From: an uncultured Sphingomonas sp.
Lineage (GTDB): Bacteria > Pseudomonadota > Alphaproteobacteria > Sphingomonadales > Sphingomonadaceae
Reading direction: 5' to 3'
DNA length: 64,000 nt
Assembly (NCBI RefSeq): GCF_913774285.1
Contig: NZ_CAJYHX010000022.1
Span: forward strand, 1-64,000
The notes beneath the pieces are model-generated. The model ran no database searches. It was not told the origin of the DNA and saw nothing but the letters and a program-made list of their open reading frames with translations. Below are positions 16,143 to 24,540 of this stretch, piece by piece; position 1 is the first letter of the stretch; the number at the start of each line of letters is the position of its first letter. The position numbers and the translations under genes are program-made.

Positions 16143-16262
16143 TCATGCGGAACACTGCGCCAACACCATCAGCAGCTGCAGCGCCATCAACACTGCAATC
16201 ACGATCGCCAGCCATCGCGGCTCCGGTTCCTGGTCGCGGGGATCAGGCCAGAGCCGTGGCAT
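16143..16262 (-). CDS. Possible 39-aa single-pass membrane microprotein
   Basis: A short frame from ATG (16262) encodes MPRLWPDPRDQEPEPRW followed by a hydrophobic helix LAIVIAVLMALQLLMVLAQ and a stop. Charged N-terminus plus one transmembrane segment gives it a protein-like composition. The ribosome-binding site is weak (GGGTGAAAAG). It lies in the otherwise empty gap before the S1/P1 nuclease, on the opposite strand. Confidence 0.4.
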   Translation of the reverse strand: MPRLWPDPRDQEPEPRWLAIVIAVLMALQLLMVLAQCSA

Positions 16263-16305
16263 GGCCCAGCTTTTCACCCAGCGGGCCGCATGGCAGAGCG
16301 GCAGC

Positions 16306-17316
16306 ATGCCGCGCCTCCCCACCGCCCTTCTGCTTACCCTCTCCGCCCCAGCGCCCGCTTACGCCTGGGGAAATGAAGGACATGAAGCAATCGCGCTCAT
16401 CGCGCGGACTTACCTGACCGTCACTGCCCGCGCGCAGGTCGATGCCATCCTCGCCAGCGACAGCGACCCACTCACCGCTTCCGACATGGCGGCAAGCGCC
16501 ACCTGGGCAGATGTGTGGCGCGGATCCCACCGCTTCACCGCATCGTGGCACTTCGCCGACATCGAACTGGAGGGAGGCAGCCTCGATACGGCATGCTTCG
16601 GCTTTCCACCCCGTCAGGGCCTCGCCAGCGAGGGGCCTGCGCAGGATTGCGTGGTCGCCAAGATCGAGCAGTTCACCCGCGAACTCCGCGACCCCGCGAC
16701 GTCCGACGCCGAGCGCCGCCTCGCCCTCAAGTTCGTACTCCACTTCGTCGGAGATGTGCACCAGCCGTTGCACGCCGCCGATCATCAGGACCGTGGCGGC
16801 AACTGTGTCCGTATCACACTTGGCGGCACACGGACGGTCAATCTCCACAGCTACTGGGACACGGTCGTCGTTGGGGAGATCGCCCCAGACGCCCAGACGC
16901 TCGCCATGACACTGCGGGGACGAATAACACCAGCACAGGTCGCGACCTGGAGTACTGGGTCCCCGCGCGACTGGGCACGCGAGTCCTTTGCGCTGGCAAA
17001 ATCTGCGGCCTACACGCTCGGCTCCGCCGCTGGCTGCGATCGGGACGCTGCGCCGATACCGCTGCCGAATGGCTATGATGCCCAAGCGCGCGCTATCGCC
17101 GCCGTCCAAATCGAAAAGGCGGGCGTGCGCCTCGCAACGGTGCTGAACGATGCGTTCAACCACCAGGCGCAGATCGATACCGCGCGTGCGCCGATGGCCG
17201 ACACACATCGTACGACTCGCTCGCCCGCATCGATCGCGTGCTCGGAGCAGGCCAATCAACAGAACCTCCACGGTAAAGAACGGCGCGCCTTTCGCCGCCG
17301 CTGTCTGCGCGGCTAG
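16306..17316 (+). CDS. Exported S1/P1-type nuclease
   Basis: 336 aa. Signal peptide PRLPTALLLTLSAPAPAYA is followed directly by mature WGNEGHE, whose N-terminal Trp and His are zinc ligands in the S1/P1 fold. Other ligand motifs: FVGDVHQPLHAADHQDRGGN and the later NLHSYWD. It cleaves single-stranded nucleic acid and 3'-nucleotides in the periplasm or outside. The start at 16306 is chosen because it begins the signal peptide. The last 50 residues (after NDAFNHQAQID) do not look family-like and are Arg/Ser-rich, so the 3' end may have been altered by a frameshift. Confidence 0.85.
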   Translation: MPRLPTALLLTLSAPAPAYAWGNEGHEAIALIARTYLTVTARAQVDAILASDSDPLTASDMAASATWADVWRGSHRFTASWHFADIELEGGSLDTACFGFPPRQGLASEGPAQDCVVAKIEQFTRELRDPATSDAERRLALKFVLHFVGDVHQPLHAADHQDRGGNCVRITLGGTRTVNLHSYWDTVVVGEIAPDAQTLAMTLRGRITPAQVATWSTGSPRDWARESFALAKSAAYTLGSAAGCDRDAAPIPLPNGYDAQARAIAAVQIEKAGVRLATVLNDAFNHQAQIDTARAPMADTHRTTRSPASIACSEQANQQNLHGKERRAFRRRCLRG

Positions 17317-17633
17317 AGCCAGCGCGCAACGCCACCGTGGTGCGAACATGTGCCGCGGCGATGGAGACTAAAGCTATAGGAACCATCGCCGCAACGTGCG
17401 CTCGCTCCATCGGGCGCACGGTTGGTGAACACCGGTCGGTGCACAGACCGTCCGTCGACGTTGGTATAGTACCCGCCGCCATAAGTGATGTTCGATCGAT
17501 GATGGCTGCCGTGCCCAGCGCGTGCGTGTTGATGATAGCCATGGTGACCGCGCGCGCTCGCCGGAGTTCCGTAAACAACCTGCAGCATCGCTGTCGCCAG
17601 CAACGCGAGTGAAATGACCTTTTTGAAGATCAT
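17313..17633 (-). CDS. DUF3761 domain protein, secreted
   Basis: 106 aa with an N-terminal signal peptide (KKVISLALLATAMLQVVYG, cut near ASA), a His/Gly-rich linker (HHGYHQHARAGHGSHHRS) and the C-terminal signature ARCGDGSYSFSLHRRGTCSH, HGGVARWL that defines DUF3761. Function unknown. AGGGAGGGGG precedes the start. Its stop overlaps the stop of the convergent nuclease gene by four bases. Confidence 0.8.
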   Translation of the reverse strand: MIFKKVISLALLATAMLQVVYGTPASARGHHGYHQHARAGHGSHHRSNITYGGGYYTNVDGRSVHRPVFTNRAPDGASARCGDGSYSFSLHRRGTCSHHGGVARWL

Positions 17634-17648
17634 GGAGCCCCCTCCCTG

Positions 17649-17834
17649 TTCCGCGTCTTCTTAGACCATCACGATGAACAGCTGCAATCGTATCGTTGTT
17701 TATCCAGGTTGCAAAAGCGAGAACTAAACTTTGGCTTCCCCGCCCACTTGAAGAACGGCTATGAAAGCGGCCGTGACGAAGAAATGCTCAAGCTAACCGA
17801 CGAATGGAAGGTTGCCCTGGGCATACGCTTCTAA
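17649..17834 (+). pseudogene. Gene remnant without start codon
   Basis: The + strand stays open and protein-like for about 60 codons, including FRVFLDHHDEQLQSYR, NFGFPAHLKNGYESGRDEEM and LTDEWKVALGIRF before a TAA at 17832. There is no good start codon; the 5' part would run into the DUF3761 gene. It looks like the C-terminal tail of a lost gene. I do not recognise the family. Confidence 0.35.
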
Positions 17835-19570
17835 CGCACCCCTGAGCGTGAGCGCGAGGTTTTCACGGGAGGGTCGGCCACGGGTGCGGTCGGCGCGCCT
17901 GTCCCGGCTTTTTTGTTCGCTCCTACGCGATCACCAGCTGTTAGACTTGGCGCGACCATCTCATTTTGGCCTCCAGCGGCGCCAGCGGCACGCCCCAAAG
18001 AATTGCTGCCCACCGCCTCTTCGCCAGAGGCCGCGACATTATTGGGATCCGCCGCAATTGTTGAATTTCCAGACGCATCGGCAGCGGCATCCTTTTTCGT
18101 GCCTTGGTCCGGTTTCGCGGGCGCGGAGGGGGTCAGGATGGCGAGCGCGATCAGCGCTATGGCGGTGATCGCGTAAGCTGCAATCGCGACCTTGCGGGTT
18201 CGCTCATAGACGCCTTCGGCTTCGCTCAATGGCTCGGTCGCCAACGCCTTAAAATCGTCGGGGTCGACGAAGCCGTAGAGCTTGACCTGCCATTTCGCCT
18301 GGACCTTGCGAAACAGCGCCATGAACCGCGCGTTGGCATAAAGCACCATGCCGAGGCTGAAGGCGAGATAGACCGCGAGCCCATAAAGCAACATATCGGC
18401 AAAGGCCGCCTCGCCCTTCCCGGGCGTCGCCAACAATGTGAAGCGCCCGAGCACGGCGGCGACCACGACCAGCAGGTCGCGCCACAGCGTTCCCGTCAGC
18501 TCCCGGGTCTGGGTGACAACGCGGGCGACGTCGTCCGCCAGTGTCTTGCGCAGCTCCTGAAGGGATTTGAGCGTTTCCTTGCTCGCGTCGCGCACATGCA
18601 TGCGGAAAGCCGTTCGGGCGGCTTCAAGCGCGCCGGGGGCACGGTCCGCGAAACTGCTCGCCAGAGGTTCCTCGCCAGGCCATTCGCGCGCGAGTTCATA
18701 GACAAACAGGGTATGCCTCGTCTCGGCATCGCGGCCCGAGTTGAAGATCCAGTCGGCGACCTCGGTGGCCAGCTTGAAATCGCGCTCCGGATCGACCGTC
18801 TCCAACGCAGCGCGGAGCTTGCGCTTGCGCGGCCCGGTAATCGCCACGCGGGTCTCGCCATCCTGTTTCCAGACCTCGTCGACAAGGCACAGGAGCAATT
18901 GCGGAAGCGCGGCAGCCCGCCAGGTTTCGAAGACTCCGCTGACCCGGGGTTCGCCTTGGTGCTGTGGCACAGCAGCATCGGCCGGCGCTTCCTGGCGCGC
19001 TTCGCCCGCAACCAGATCGTCGGCCTGAGCCGGAGAAGCAGGCGGTACCGTTAGCAGCAAGGGCCCGATCGAGAGGGGAACAACCGCCAGTTGATCGCGG
19101 ACGATGCGGCGCGGCACGGGCAGGCCTGGCTCGTCTCCGACCGGTGCGTCGGCGACCATCCCGGTCCAGGGCTCAAAACTGCACTGGACGGTGCGGAATG
19201 GCACGAAATCCTTGGCCACGAGCACACGTCGGGCGAGCGCAGCCTTGTCGCAGTCGTCGAGCAGGGTTGCGAGCCCGCGCGCGTGCAGAAAATAATACGT
19301 CGAAGCCGTCGGCAGCTTGATGAAGCTCACGCGCAATTCGCCATCGCTCTCCGCCAGAGCTGGGATCGCAACCGCCTCGCCCAACGCGTCGATGGCTTCG
19401 AAGGCGCCGAAACCGCCATCGCACCAGGCGGCGGCGGCCGCCGCCAGCTCGGCGCGCAACGGCGCCTCCGGCGTGCCGCGCACGTCCAGGCGATCGAGGC
19501 GTTCGCTCAACGACCCGCCGCAGGCAGCAAGGGCGTCAGCGCAGGCGCGAACGCGGTTCGGCGTAGTCAT
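17831..19570 (-). CDS. Large membrane protein, unknown; partner of the NdpA-like gene
   Basis: 579 aa. The first 360 residues are soluble, ending in helical segments (KSLQELRKTLADDVARV). Then come three hydrophobic segments: LLVVVAAVLGRFTLL near 370, LLYGLAVYLAFSLGMVLYA near 400 and AYAITAIALIALAIL near 470. A disordered Ala/Gly/Pro-rich tail of about 100 residues follows. The start ATG at 19570 lies inside the upstream NdpA-like gene (35-base overlap), so the two are translationally coupled. I do not recognise the family. A soluble sensor part joined to a membrane part, coupled to a nucleoid-associated protein, would suit a defence or membrane-disrupting role, but that is inference. Confidence 0.75.
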   Translation of the reverse strand: MTTPNRVRACADALAACGGSLSERLDRLDVRGTPEAPLRAELAAAAAAWCDGGFGAFEAIDALGEAVAIPALAESDGELRVSFIKLPTASTYYFLHARGLATLLDDCDKAALARRVLVAKDFVPFRTVQCSFEPWTGMVADAPVGDEPGLPVPRRIVRDQLAVVPLSIGPLLLTVPPASPAQADDLVAGEARQEAPADAAVPQHQGEPRVSGVFETWRAAALPQLLLCLVDEVWKQDGETRVAITGPRKRKLRAALETVDPERDFKLATEVADWIFNSGRDAETRHTLFVYELAREWPGEEPLASSFADRAPGALEAARTAFRMHVRDASKETLKSLQELRKTLADDVARVVTQTRELTGTLWRDLLVVVAAVLGRFTLLATPGKGEAAFADMLLYGLAVYLAFSLGMVLYANARFMALFRKVQAKWQVKLYGFVDPDDFKALATEPLSEAEGVYERTRKVAIAAYAITAIALIALAILTPSAPAKPDQGTKKDAAADASGNSTIAADPNNVAASGEEAVGSNSLGRAAGAAGGQNEMVAPSLTAGDRVGANKKAGTGAPTAPVADPPVKTSRSRSGVR

Positions 19571-20576
19571 CCTCAACCCTAATGCCGCCGGTTTCGATCA
19601 CGATCCGCTCGCCGCCGCCCGCAAGGGCTTCGCGCCGGACACGGTCTTCGAACTGCCGGTCGTAAATGACCTCGATCCCCTCGTCGGTGACCATATGCTT
19701 GCGCCGCGGCCGGGGCACCGCTTCGCGGTCGAAATCGAACACTTCATTTTCGATCCGCGAGTTGCGCAGCTCCTTATCGAAGGTGCTGCGGACCGGTGAG
19801 TCTTCGGGCAGCGGTCCGAACACGGCGGCAAGAAAGGGTTCGCGATTGCCTGGATCGAAGCCGGGCTGCGCCTGGACCGCGTCATAGACCCGCCGGTTGA
19901 GCTGGCTCATGACCGCAGGACCGAGCGTGCCGGCATGTTTCCGCGCGGTCTTCTTGGTGATTTCGGAGAGTGTCGTAGTGAGCTGATCCGGTTGAAACCG
20001 ACGCCGAGCACCGAGGAAACCAGCAAAATAGCGGGTGATCTTGCTTGGCGCCACACGGTCGCGGACCGACAGTTCGCCGCCGGCTCCCGTCAGGCGGATG
20101 ATCGCTGCCTTTTGCAGTGCGTCGGGTGAACGCACGAAGGTGCTGGTCAGCGCGGCGATGAGGGCGCGGCGCACATCCTCCTCTTCCTCGATCGTGTAGG
20201 AAAGCACTTCCTCATGGTCATATTTGATGATCGCGTACAGACGCTCACCCGCGACGTTGAGTACGAACATCAGGAACACGCCGACGCTCGCGGCAGCCGA
20301 GTGCATGGTGTTGAACAGGGTCGCGAGATCTTTGGTCTCTGATACGAAGCGGCTCGCATCCTCCTCGATCCGCGTCAAAGACGCCAGCACCGGCGATGCG
20401 GCGACGAAGTCGAACATCACGCCATTGGAGGCGGTCCGAATGCGATCGACAAAGAAATCGGCATGATCGCCGGCATCTATTTCTTCGAGCAGCACGAGAT
20501 TGCCATCGTCGGGTCCGACAACGTGGAAGATCATACGTTCAATAGTGATGTTATTCAGGTGATCGGGCTCAATCAT
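19536..20576 (-). CDS. Nucleoid-associated NdpA/YejK-like protein
   Basis: 346 aa from ATG 20576, with GGGGGAG upstream. The layout resembles the NA37/NdpA family of E. coli YejK: an N-terminal segment IERMIFHVVGPDDGNL, a beta-rich middle with YAIIKYDHEEVLSYTI, and SKITRYFAGFLGARRRFQPD matching the conserved phe-leu-gly-ala block. The C-terminus carries a basic RPRRKHMVTDEGIEVIYD stretch. NdpA binds chromosomal DNA in E. coli, and family members also occur in mobile and defence contexts. First gene of a two-gene operon with the membrane protein. Assignment is by eye and moderate. Confidence 0.6.
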   Translation of the reverse strand: MIEPDHLNNITIERMIFHVVGPDDGNLVLLEEIDAGDHADFFVDRIRTASNGVMFDFVAASPVLASLTRIEEDASRFVSETKDLATLFNTMHSAAASVGVFLMFVLNVAGERLYAIIKYDHEEVLSYTIEEEEDVRRALIAALTSTFVRSPDALQKAAIIRLTGAGGELSVRDRVAPSKITRYFAGFLGARRRFQPDQLTTTLSEITKKTARKHAGTLGPAVMSQLNRRVYDAVQAQPGFDPGNREPFLAAVFGPLPEDSPVRSTFDKELRNSRIENEVFDFDREAVPRPRRKHMVTDEGIEVIYDRQFEDRVRREALAGGGERIVIETGGIRVEDDYAEPRSRLR

Positions 20577-21005
20577 ATGGCACTCCCCCTTTGCTCTCAA
20601 ACCCGAGGTATGCCGAATTCACCACATAGCCAATATCAATGATATATGTTCATTATATGTTCTAGTTAGTGTCGTCAACATCGCTCGCGCACGGGCGTTC
20701 GGCTGCTTTAGCGAAATCGGGGCTGATGGCCCGCCATCGGGATTCAGGCAGGAGGATCGCTGAAGAACTCCACCGCGACCGCCCGATCGACATCGTCAAG
20801 GCGGCTGCACGGGTCATGCCTGGGACACCTTGCCAATGACCACGAACCGGCGATTTGCTGTGTTTGATATCCATGAGGCGCTTACCAACACCGGCCGACC
20901 GACTGCGCGCGCAATCCTTTGGACCAACGCATGTATCTGCTAGCCTCGACGGCAATGCGAGACTCCAACGCCCTTGAACCAAATGATCTTCCGATTCCCG
21001 CGACG
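20577..21005. other. Intergenic region with AT-rich promoter patch
   Basis: AT-rich DNA at 20615-20660 (ATATCAATGATATATGTTCA and following) is the likely promoter region of the NdpA-like operon. The rest, to the DUF6961 gene, has only short open frames (for example a 37-codon one from ATG 20728) that I cannot support as genes. Confidence 0.45.
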
Positions 21006-21200
21006 ATGACTTCTGAGCAGGAGCGCTGGGACGAAGCGCTGGCGGTGGATCGGCTGCATGGCCCCCGCGCACCGCTTCATGTCACCGAGCGGATCGGCAC
21101 GCTTGCGCTGGCGGACGATCTGGCCGGAATGGCGCGTTGGAAAGAGATTGCTGCACGGCTCGATCTACTGATGACCCAGCGCACCTTGCCGCCGCAATGA
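21006..21200 (+). CDS. DUF6961 family protein
   Basis: 64 aa from ATG 21006: MTSEQERWDEALAVDRLHGP, then HVTERIGTLALADDLAGMAR and WKEIAARLDLL. This fits a short all-helical family common in sphingomonad genomes, with the HG, ERI-LAL and RW-EIA signatures. An in-frame ATG at 20955 would add 17 residues, but no ribosome-binding site favours either. The stop overlaps the start of the methyltransferase-HNH gene (ATGA), so they form one operon. Function unknown. Confidence 0.75.
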   Translation: MTSEQERWDEALAVDRLHGPRAPLHVTERIGTLALADDLAGMARWKEIAARLDLLMTQRTLPPQ

Positions 21201-22951
21201 GCGGCAGCGACGCATCGATTGCAGTCTATGACGCACAGGCGGGCGACCTTGCCGCGCGCTACGACGACCCTGCCTTGCTCCGTATCCACGATCCAATCCT
21301 CGGCCTGCTCCCCGAACAGGTGAGCGATGCCGTCGCACTCGATGTTGGGGCGGGTTCTGGGCGTGACGCCGCATGGCTTGCGTCTCGCGGCTATGAGGTG
21401 GTGGCAGTCGAACCGGCGGCTGGCATGCGCGCCGAAGGCCAGCGCCGCCATGGCGCTAGCATGATCCGCTGGCTCGACGACCGCCTGCCCGGCCTCACAA
21501 AAGCCCATGCGCTGGGTCTCGCTTTCGATCTGATCATGGTCTCGGCGGTCTGGCAGCATGTTGCGCCCGCCGACCGGATGCGTGCCTTCCGCAAGCTCAC
21601 CACCTTGCTCAAGCCCGGCGGTCTCCTGATCCTGTCGTTGCGCGAAGGCGAAGCCCCCGCCGACCGGCCGATGTTTGCGGTGAGCTTCGGCGAGGTCGAA
21701 GCACTCGCAAGGCTAAACGGCGTCGAGGTGCTGCGCGCGGCGCCGAGCGGCGACCGGATGGGACGCGGCGATGTATTCTGGACCCATGTCGTGCTGCGCA
21801 TGCCTGATGATGGCAGCGGCGCGCTCCCACTCATTCGCGGCATCATTCTCGGTGACGAAAAGAGCGCGACATACAAGCTTGCGCTGTTGCGTGCGGTTGC
21901 GCGGATCGCCGATGTCGCACCGGCCACCGCCATGCCGTCTGTGACCGAAGCCGATGCTGTCGACGTGCCGCTGGGTCTCGTCGCGCTCAACTGGTTGCGC
22001 ATGTACCTGCCTTTAGTCCGTGCCGGTTTCCCGCAGATGCCGCGCAATGCCGGTCCCGATGGACTGGGATTCGCCAAGGCGGGGTTCCGCGCGCTGCTCG
22101 ACGATCGCTTGTCGGGTATCGATCTGCGGCCCGGAGCCAGTTTCAGCGGCCCCCGTGCGGCGGCGGTCGCCAGCGCGATGGGCGATGCAGCCGCGACCAT
22201 CGCGACCATGCCCGCCAGCTTCACGCGCTTTCCCGGCAGCGACCAGCGCGTGTTCGGCGCGAACCGCATGCGCGCCCCGCGCACCCGCCAAGCGCTCATC
22301 CTCGATGTGGCGACGCTGCGGCAATGGGGCAGCCTCAACGTGCCCGGCCATGTCTGGCGCGCGCTGACCCGGCTCGGCGCCTGGATTGAGCCCGTGCTGG
22401 TCAGCGAGTGGGCACGACTGATGCGCGGCTACGCTGATCGCATGGAGCTTGCCCTGCCCCTCGGCGCTCCTGAAGCTGCCCTTGCCTGGGAAGAGCCGCA
22501 ACGCGATACCTCGCTCGCCCGCCAGGCGGCGGCGCGCATCCGCAAAGGCAGTGCGACAATCGCCTGCATCTGGACCGGCAAGCCGGTCCCCGACACGCAG
22601 CTCGACATCGACCATTGCCTGCCCTGGTCGGCATGGCCCTGCGGCGATTTGTGGAACCTGATGCCCTCGACCCGAAGCATCAACCAGCATCACAAGCGCG
22701 ACCGGCTCCCGGCGCGCGACGCGATGGCGGCGGCTCGCCCTTTTGTCTTCGATTGGTGGCAGCGCGCCTGGCTCGACGATGCAGCGCTGGGACCGCGATT
22801 TCTGCGGGAGGCCGCCGCTGCGCTGCCGATCGACGATGCGCCAGAACTTGAGGGCATATGGTCGGCATTGGAATGGCGACGATTGCGCCTGCGGCAGGAT
22901 CAACAAGTGCCTGAGTGGGGCGGCGTTTCTGCAGCTTTCCGCTACATCTGA
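21197..22951 (+). CDS. SAM-dependent methyltransferase fused to HNH endonuclease
   Basis: 584 aa. N-terminal class I methyltransferase with motif I ALDVGAGSGRDAAWLA near residue 55, acidic motif II VVAVEPAAGM, and FDLIMVSAVWQHV plus LLKPGGLLILSLREG further on. A middle region without a recognised fold follows. The C-terminus has an HNH nuclease: CIWTGKPVPDTQLDIDHCLP, WNLMPSTRSINQHHKRD, with the DH, N and H/K residues in place. One chain could thus modify and cut DNA or a modified target. The start overlaps the DUF6961 stop by four bases. The combination suggests restriction or element-maintenance functions; substrate unknown. Confidence 0.8.
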   Translation: MSGSDASIAVYDAQAGDLAARYDDPALLRIHDPILGLLPEQVSDAVALDVGAGSGRDAAWLASRGYEVVAVEPAAGMRAEGQRRHGASMIRWLDDRLPGLTKAHALGLAFDLIMVSAVWQHVAPADRMRAFRKLTTLLKPGGLLILSLREGEAPADRPMFAVSFGEVEALARLNGVEVLRAAPSGDRMGRGDVFWTHVVLRMPDDGSGALPLIRGIILGDEKSATYKLALLRAVARIADVAPATAMPSVTEADAVDVPLGLVALNWLRMYLPLVRAGFPQMPRNAGPDGLGFAKAGFRALLDDRLSGIDLRPGASFSGPRAAAVASAMGDAAATIATMPASFTRFPGSDQRVFGANRMRAPRTRQALILDVATLRQWGSLNVPGHVWRALTRLGAWIEPVLVSEWARLMRGYADRMELALPLGAPEAALAWEEPQRDTSLARQAAARIRKGSATIACIWTGKPVPDTQLDIDHCLPWSAWPCGDLWNLMPSTRSINQHHKRDRLPARDAMAAARPFVFDWWQRAWLDDAALGPRFLREAAAALPIDDAPELEGIWSALEWRRLRLRQDQQVPEWGGVSAAFRYI

Positions 22952-23977
22952 ACGGGCAATCGAGGTGCTTCATGTCCGCCGAACGGCGGGTCTTGGCACA
23001 AGCCGACGTTCCTGCACGTCCCGACGAACGGCCTATGTTGGTCGACTGCTGCCGAATGCGGGATTGACGTGTCTTGGGACTTTACTGCCGTTCGGAAGGC
23101 AATTGCCAAGCGTCCGCTTTCACCAAGAGCGGTCATTCGGCCTCCAAGACTGCGGCTTCTAAACCATAGTCGGCTCATCCGCGTCGAACGCCGGTCTTGC
23201 CCATAGGAGAGGTAGACCGGCCAGCAACGGGCGTCAGGACTAACTGAAGGCACCATCCATCACCAGATCGTCACACATCATGAAAATCAACTCTTCGGGG
23301 ACGAGATGCACGCCCCCACATCTCATCGGCGCCCCCAGTCGATCAATTGGTTGCACCTTGTTCTACTCATCGATTGCCGCTTCGCGTGGCCCAATGCCTG
23401 CCCCGCCGCCGCCGTTGGTGAACGTCGCGCCGTTCGAAACCTCCAGCGTCGTGCCGTTCGTGGTGATCCCGATGCCGTCGGTATCCACACCGGTGTGGGT
23501 TGTCGTGGTTGGAGGTGGGCTGGTTCGGCGCGCATTGCGCCTGCTCCATCGTGGGCAGGAAGACTCCGCGCGCCAGCGTGCTCGTGCTAAGCGCGAGCTA
23601 AAGCCGACTGCGGCGCAGTGACGACGCGAAACGAACCATGTCGTATTCCCCGGGGTACGGACTTGTTGCCGCGGTGTGACAAGGCGAAGCCGCGCCGTAA
23701 GTCCATTCCTGCCCTCGAAAAATTCGGCGGCCCCGCCGAAATGCTTTCGCCGGAAGCTGTAGAGATGCCAGTCCGGCTCGTTCCAGATCCACCCGCAGAC
23801 ATTTTCCCGCCCTTGATCTCAAGCAGCGCGAAGGGATCGACCGGCGCGCAGCGTTCGCGATGAACCGCGCCGCAATCCTCCATTTCGTTCACTCAGCTGA
23901 GATCGGCGCCCAGATAGGGCGTGGCGCCCTTCGGCGACGGCGAACCGGCGGCAAGCAAGCGCGTATGGCGGGCCACG
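22952..23977. other. 1-kb region of decayed sequence
   Basis: No intact gene. It holds a dispersed intergenic repeat (about 23003-23060, CCGACGTTCCTGCACGTCCC) that recurs near 41393, and a minus-strand coding remnant (23363-23521). Open frames at 23280-23621 (+) and 23587-23892 (-) have no protein-like conservation pattern and no ribosome-binding sites. Confidence 0.5.
23363..23521 (-). pseudogene. Remnant of a beta-repeat surface protein
   Basis: About 50 codons read THTGVDTDGIGITTNGTTLE, VSNGATFTNGGGGAGIGP and end at a TAG. The Thr/Asn/Gly-rich alternating pattern is that of beta-helical adhesins or autotransporters. There is no start codon and no flanking continuation, so it is a fragment at best. 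Confidence 0.3.
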
Positions 23978-24448
23978 CTAGGCCTCCGCGTCGCTCGGCT
24001 GCGCGTGGATCCGCTGCAGCAACCGCAGCAACAGGTGGCGTTCGGCGCTCGACACCTGGGCGAGCAGCTGATCTTCATGTCGGCCGATCCGTTCCAAGCA
24101 ATCGATCAGCAGCGCCTCGCCTTCCGGAGTGAGCGTGAGGGCGAAGGCGCGGCGATCCTCCGGCGCGACGTCGCGCCGCATCAGCCCGCGTTCGACCAGT
24201 TCGTTGGAGAGGCTGACCATGTTCGCCCGCTGGATGCCCAGCGCGGCCCCTACCTGGCTCTGGCTGATGCCGGGATTGGTCGCGACCACCGAAAGGATGC
24301 CGAACAGCACCTGCCGCATTCCCGTGCCCGCCGTCGCCGCCGCGAAGTCGCTGGCGAAGACGGCGGAGGCACGACGAAGATGATAGCCCAGCAACGCCTC
24401 CTGCAAGCCCGGCCGGACCTCGTCGTTTCCGTCGTTCGCCACATCCAC
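23978..24448 (-). CDS. MarR-family transcriptional regulator
   Basis: 156 aa from a GTG at 24448. Winged-helix core: VVATNPGISQSQVGAALGIQ, RANMVSLSNELVERGLMRRD, and the wing EDRRAFALTLTPEGEALL. MarR proteins bind small phenolic or aromatic ligands; several control hydroxycinnamate and feruloyl-ester catabolism. It sits 92 bases downstream of the first TonB receptor on the same strand and may be cotranscribed with it, linking it to the esterase island. The start is uncertain because no strong ribosome-binding site is visible. Confidence 0.9.
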   Translation of the reverse strand: MDVANDGNDEVRPGLQEALLGYHLRRASAVFASDFAAATAGTGMRQVLFGILSVVATNPGISQSQVGAALGIQRANMVSLSNELVERGLMRRDVAPEDRRAFALTLTPEGEALLIDCLERIGRHEDQLLAQVSSAERHLLLRLLQRIHAQPSDAEA

Positions 24449-24540
24449 CCCATCGTGATCCGCCCGGCGGCGGACACGCCGCCGGGCGGATCCGCATATC
24501 GCCTAGCCAGGACCGATTGCCATCCCCAATAGCGGGCCGA

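Noticed and set aside
23280..23621. 113-codon + strand frame in the decayed region
   Set aside because: Pro/Val/Arg-rich composition with no ribosome-binding site; the minus strand here shows a better coding remnant.
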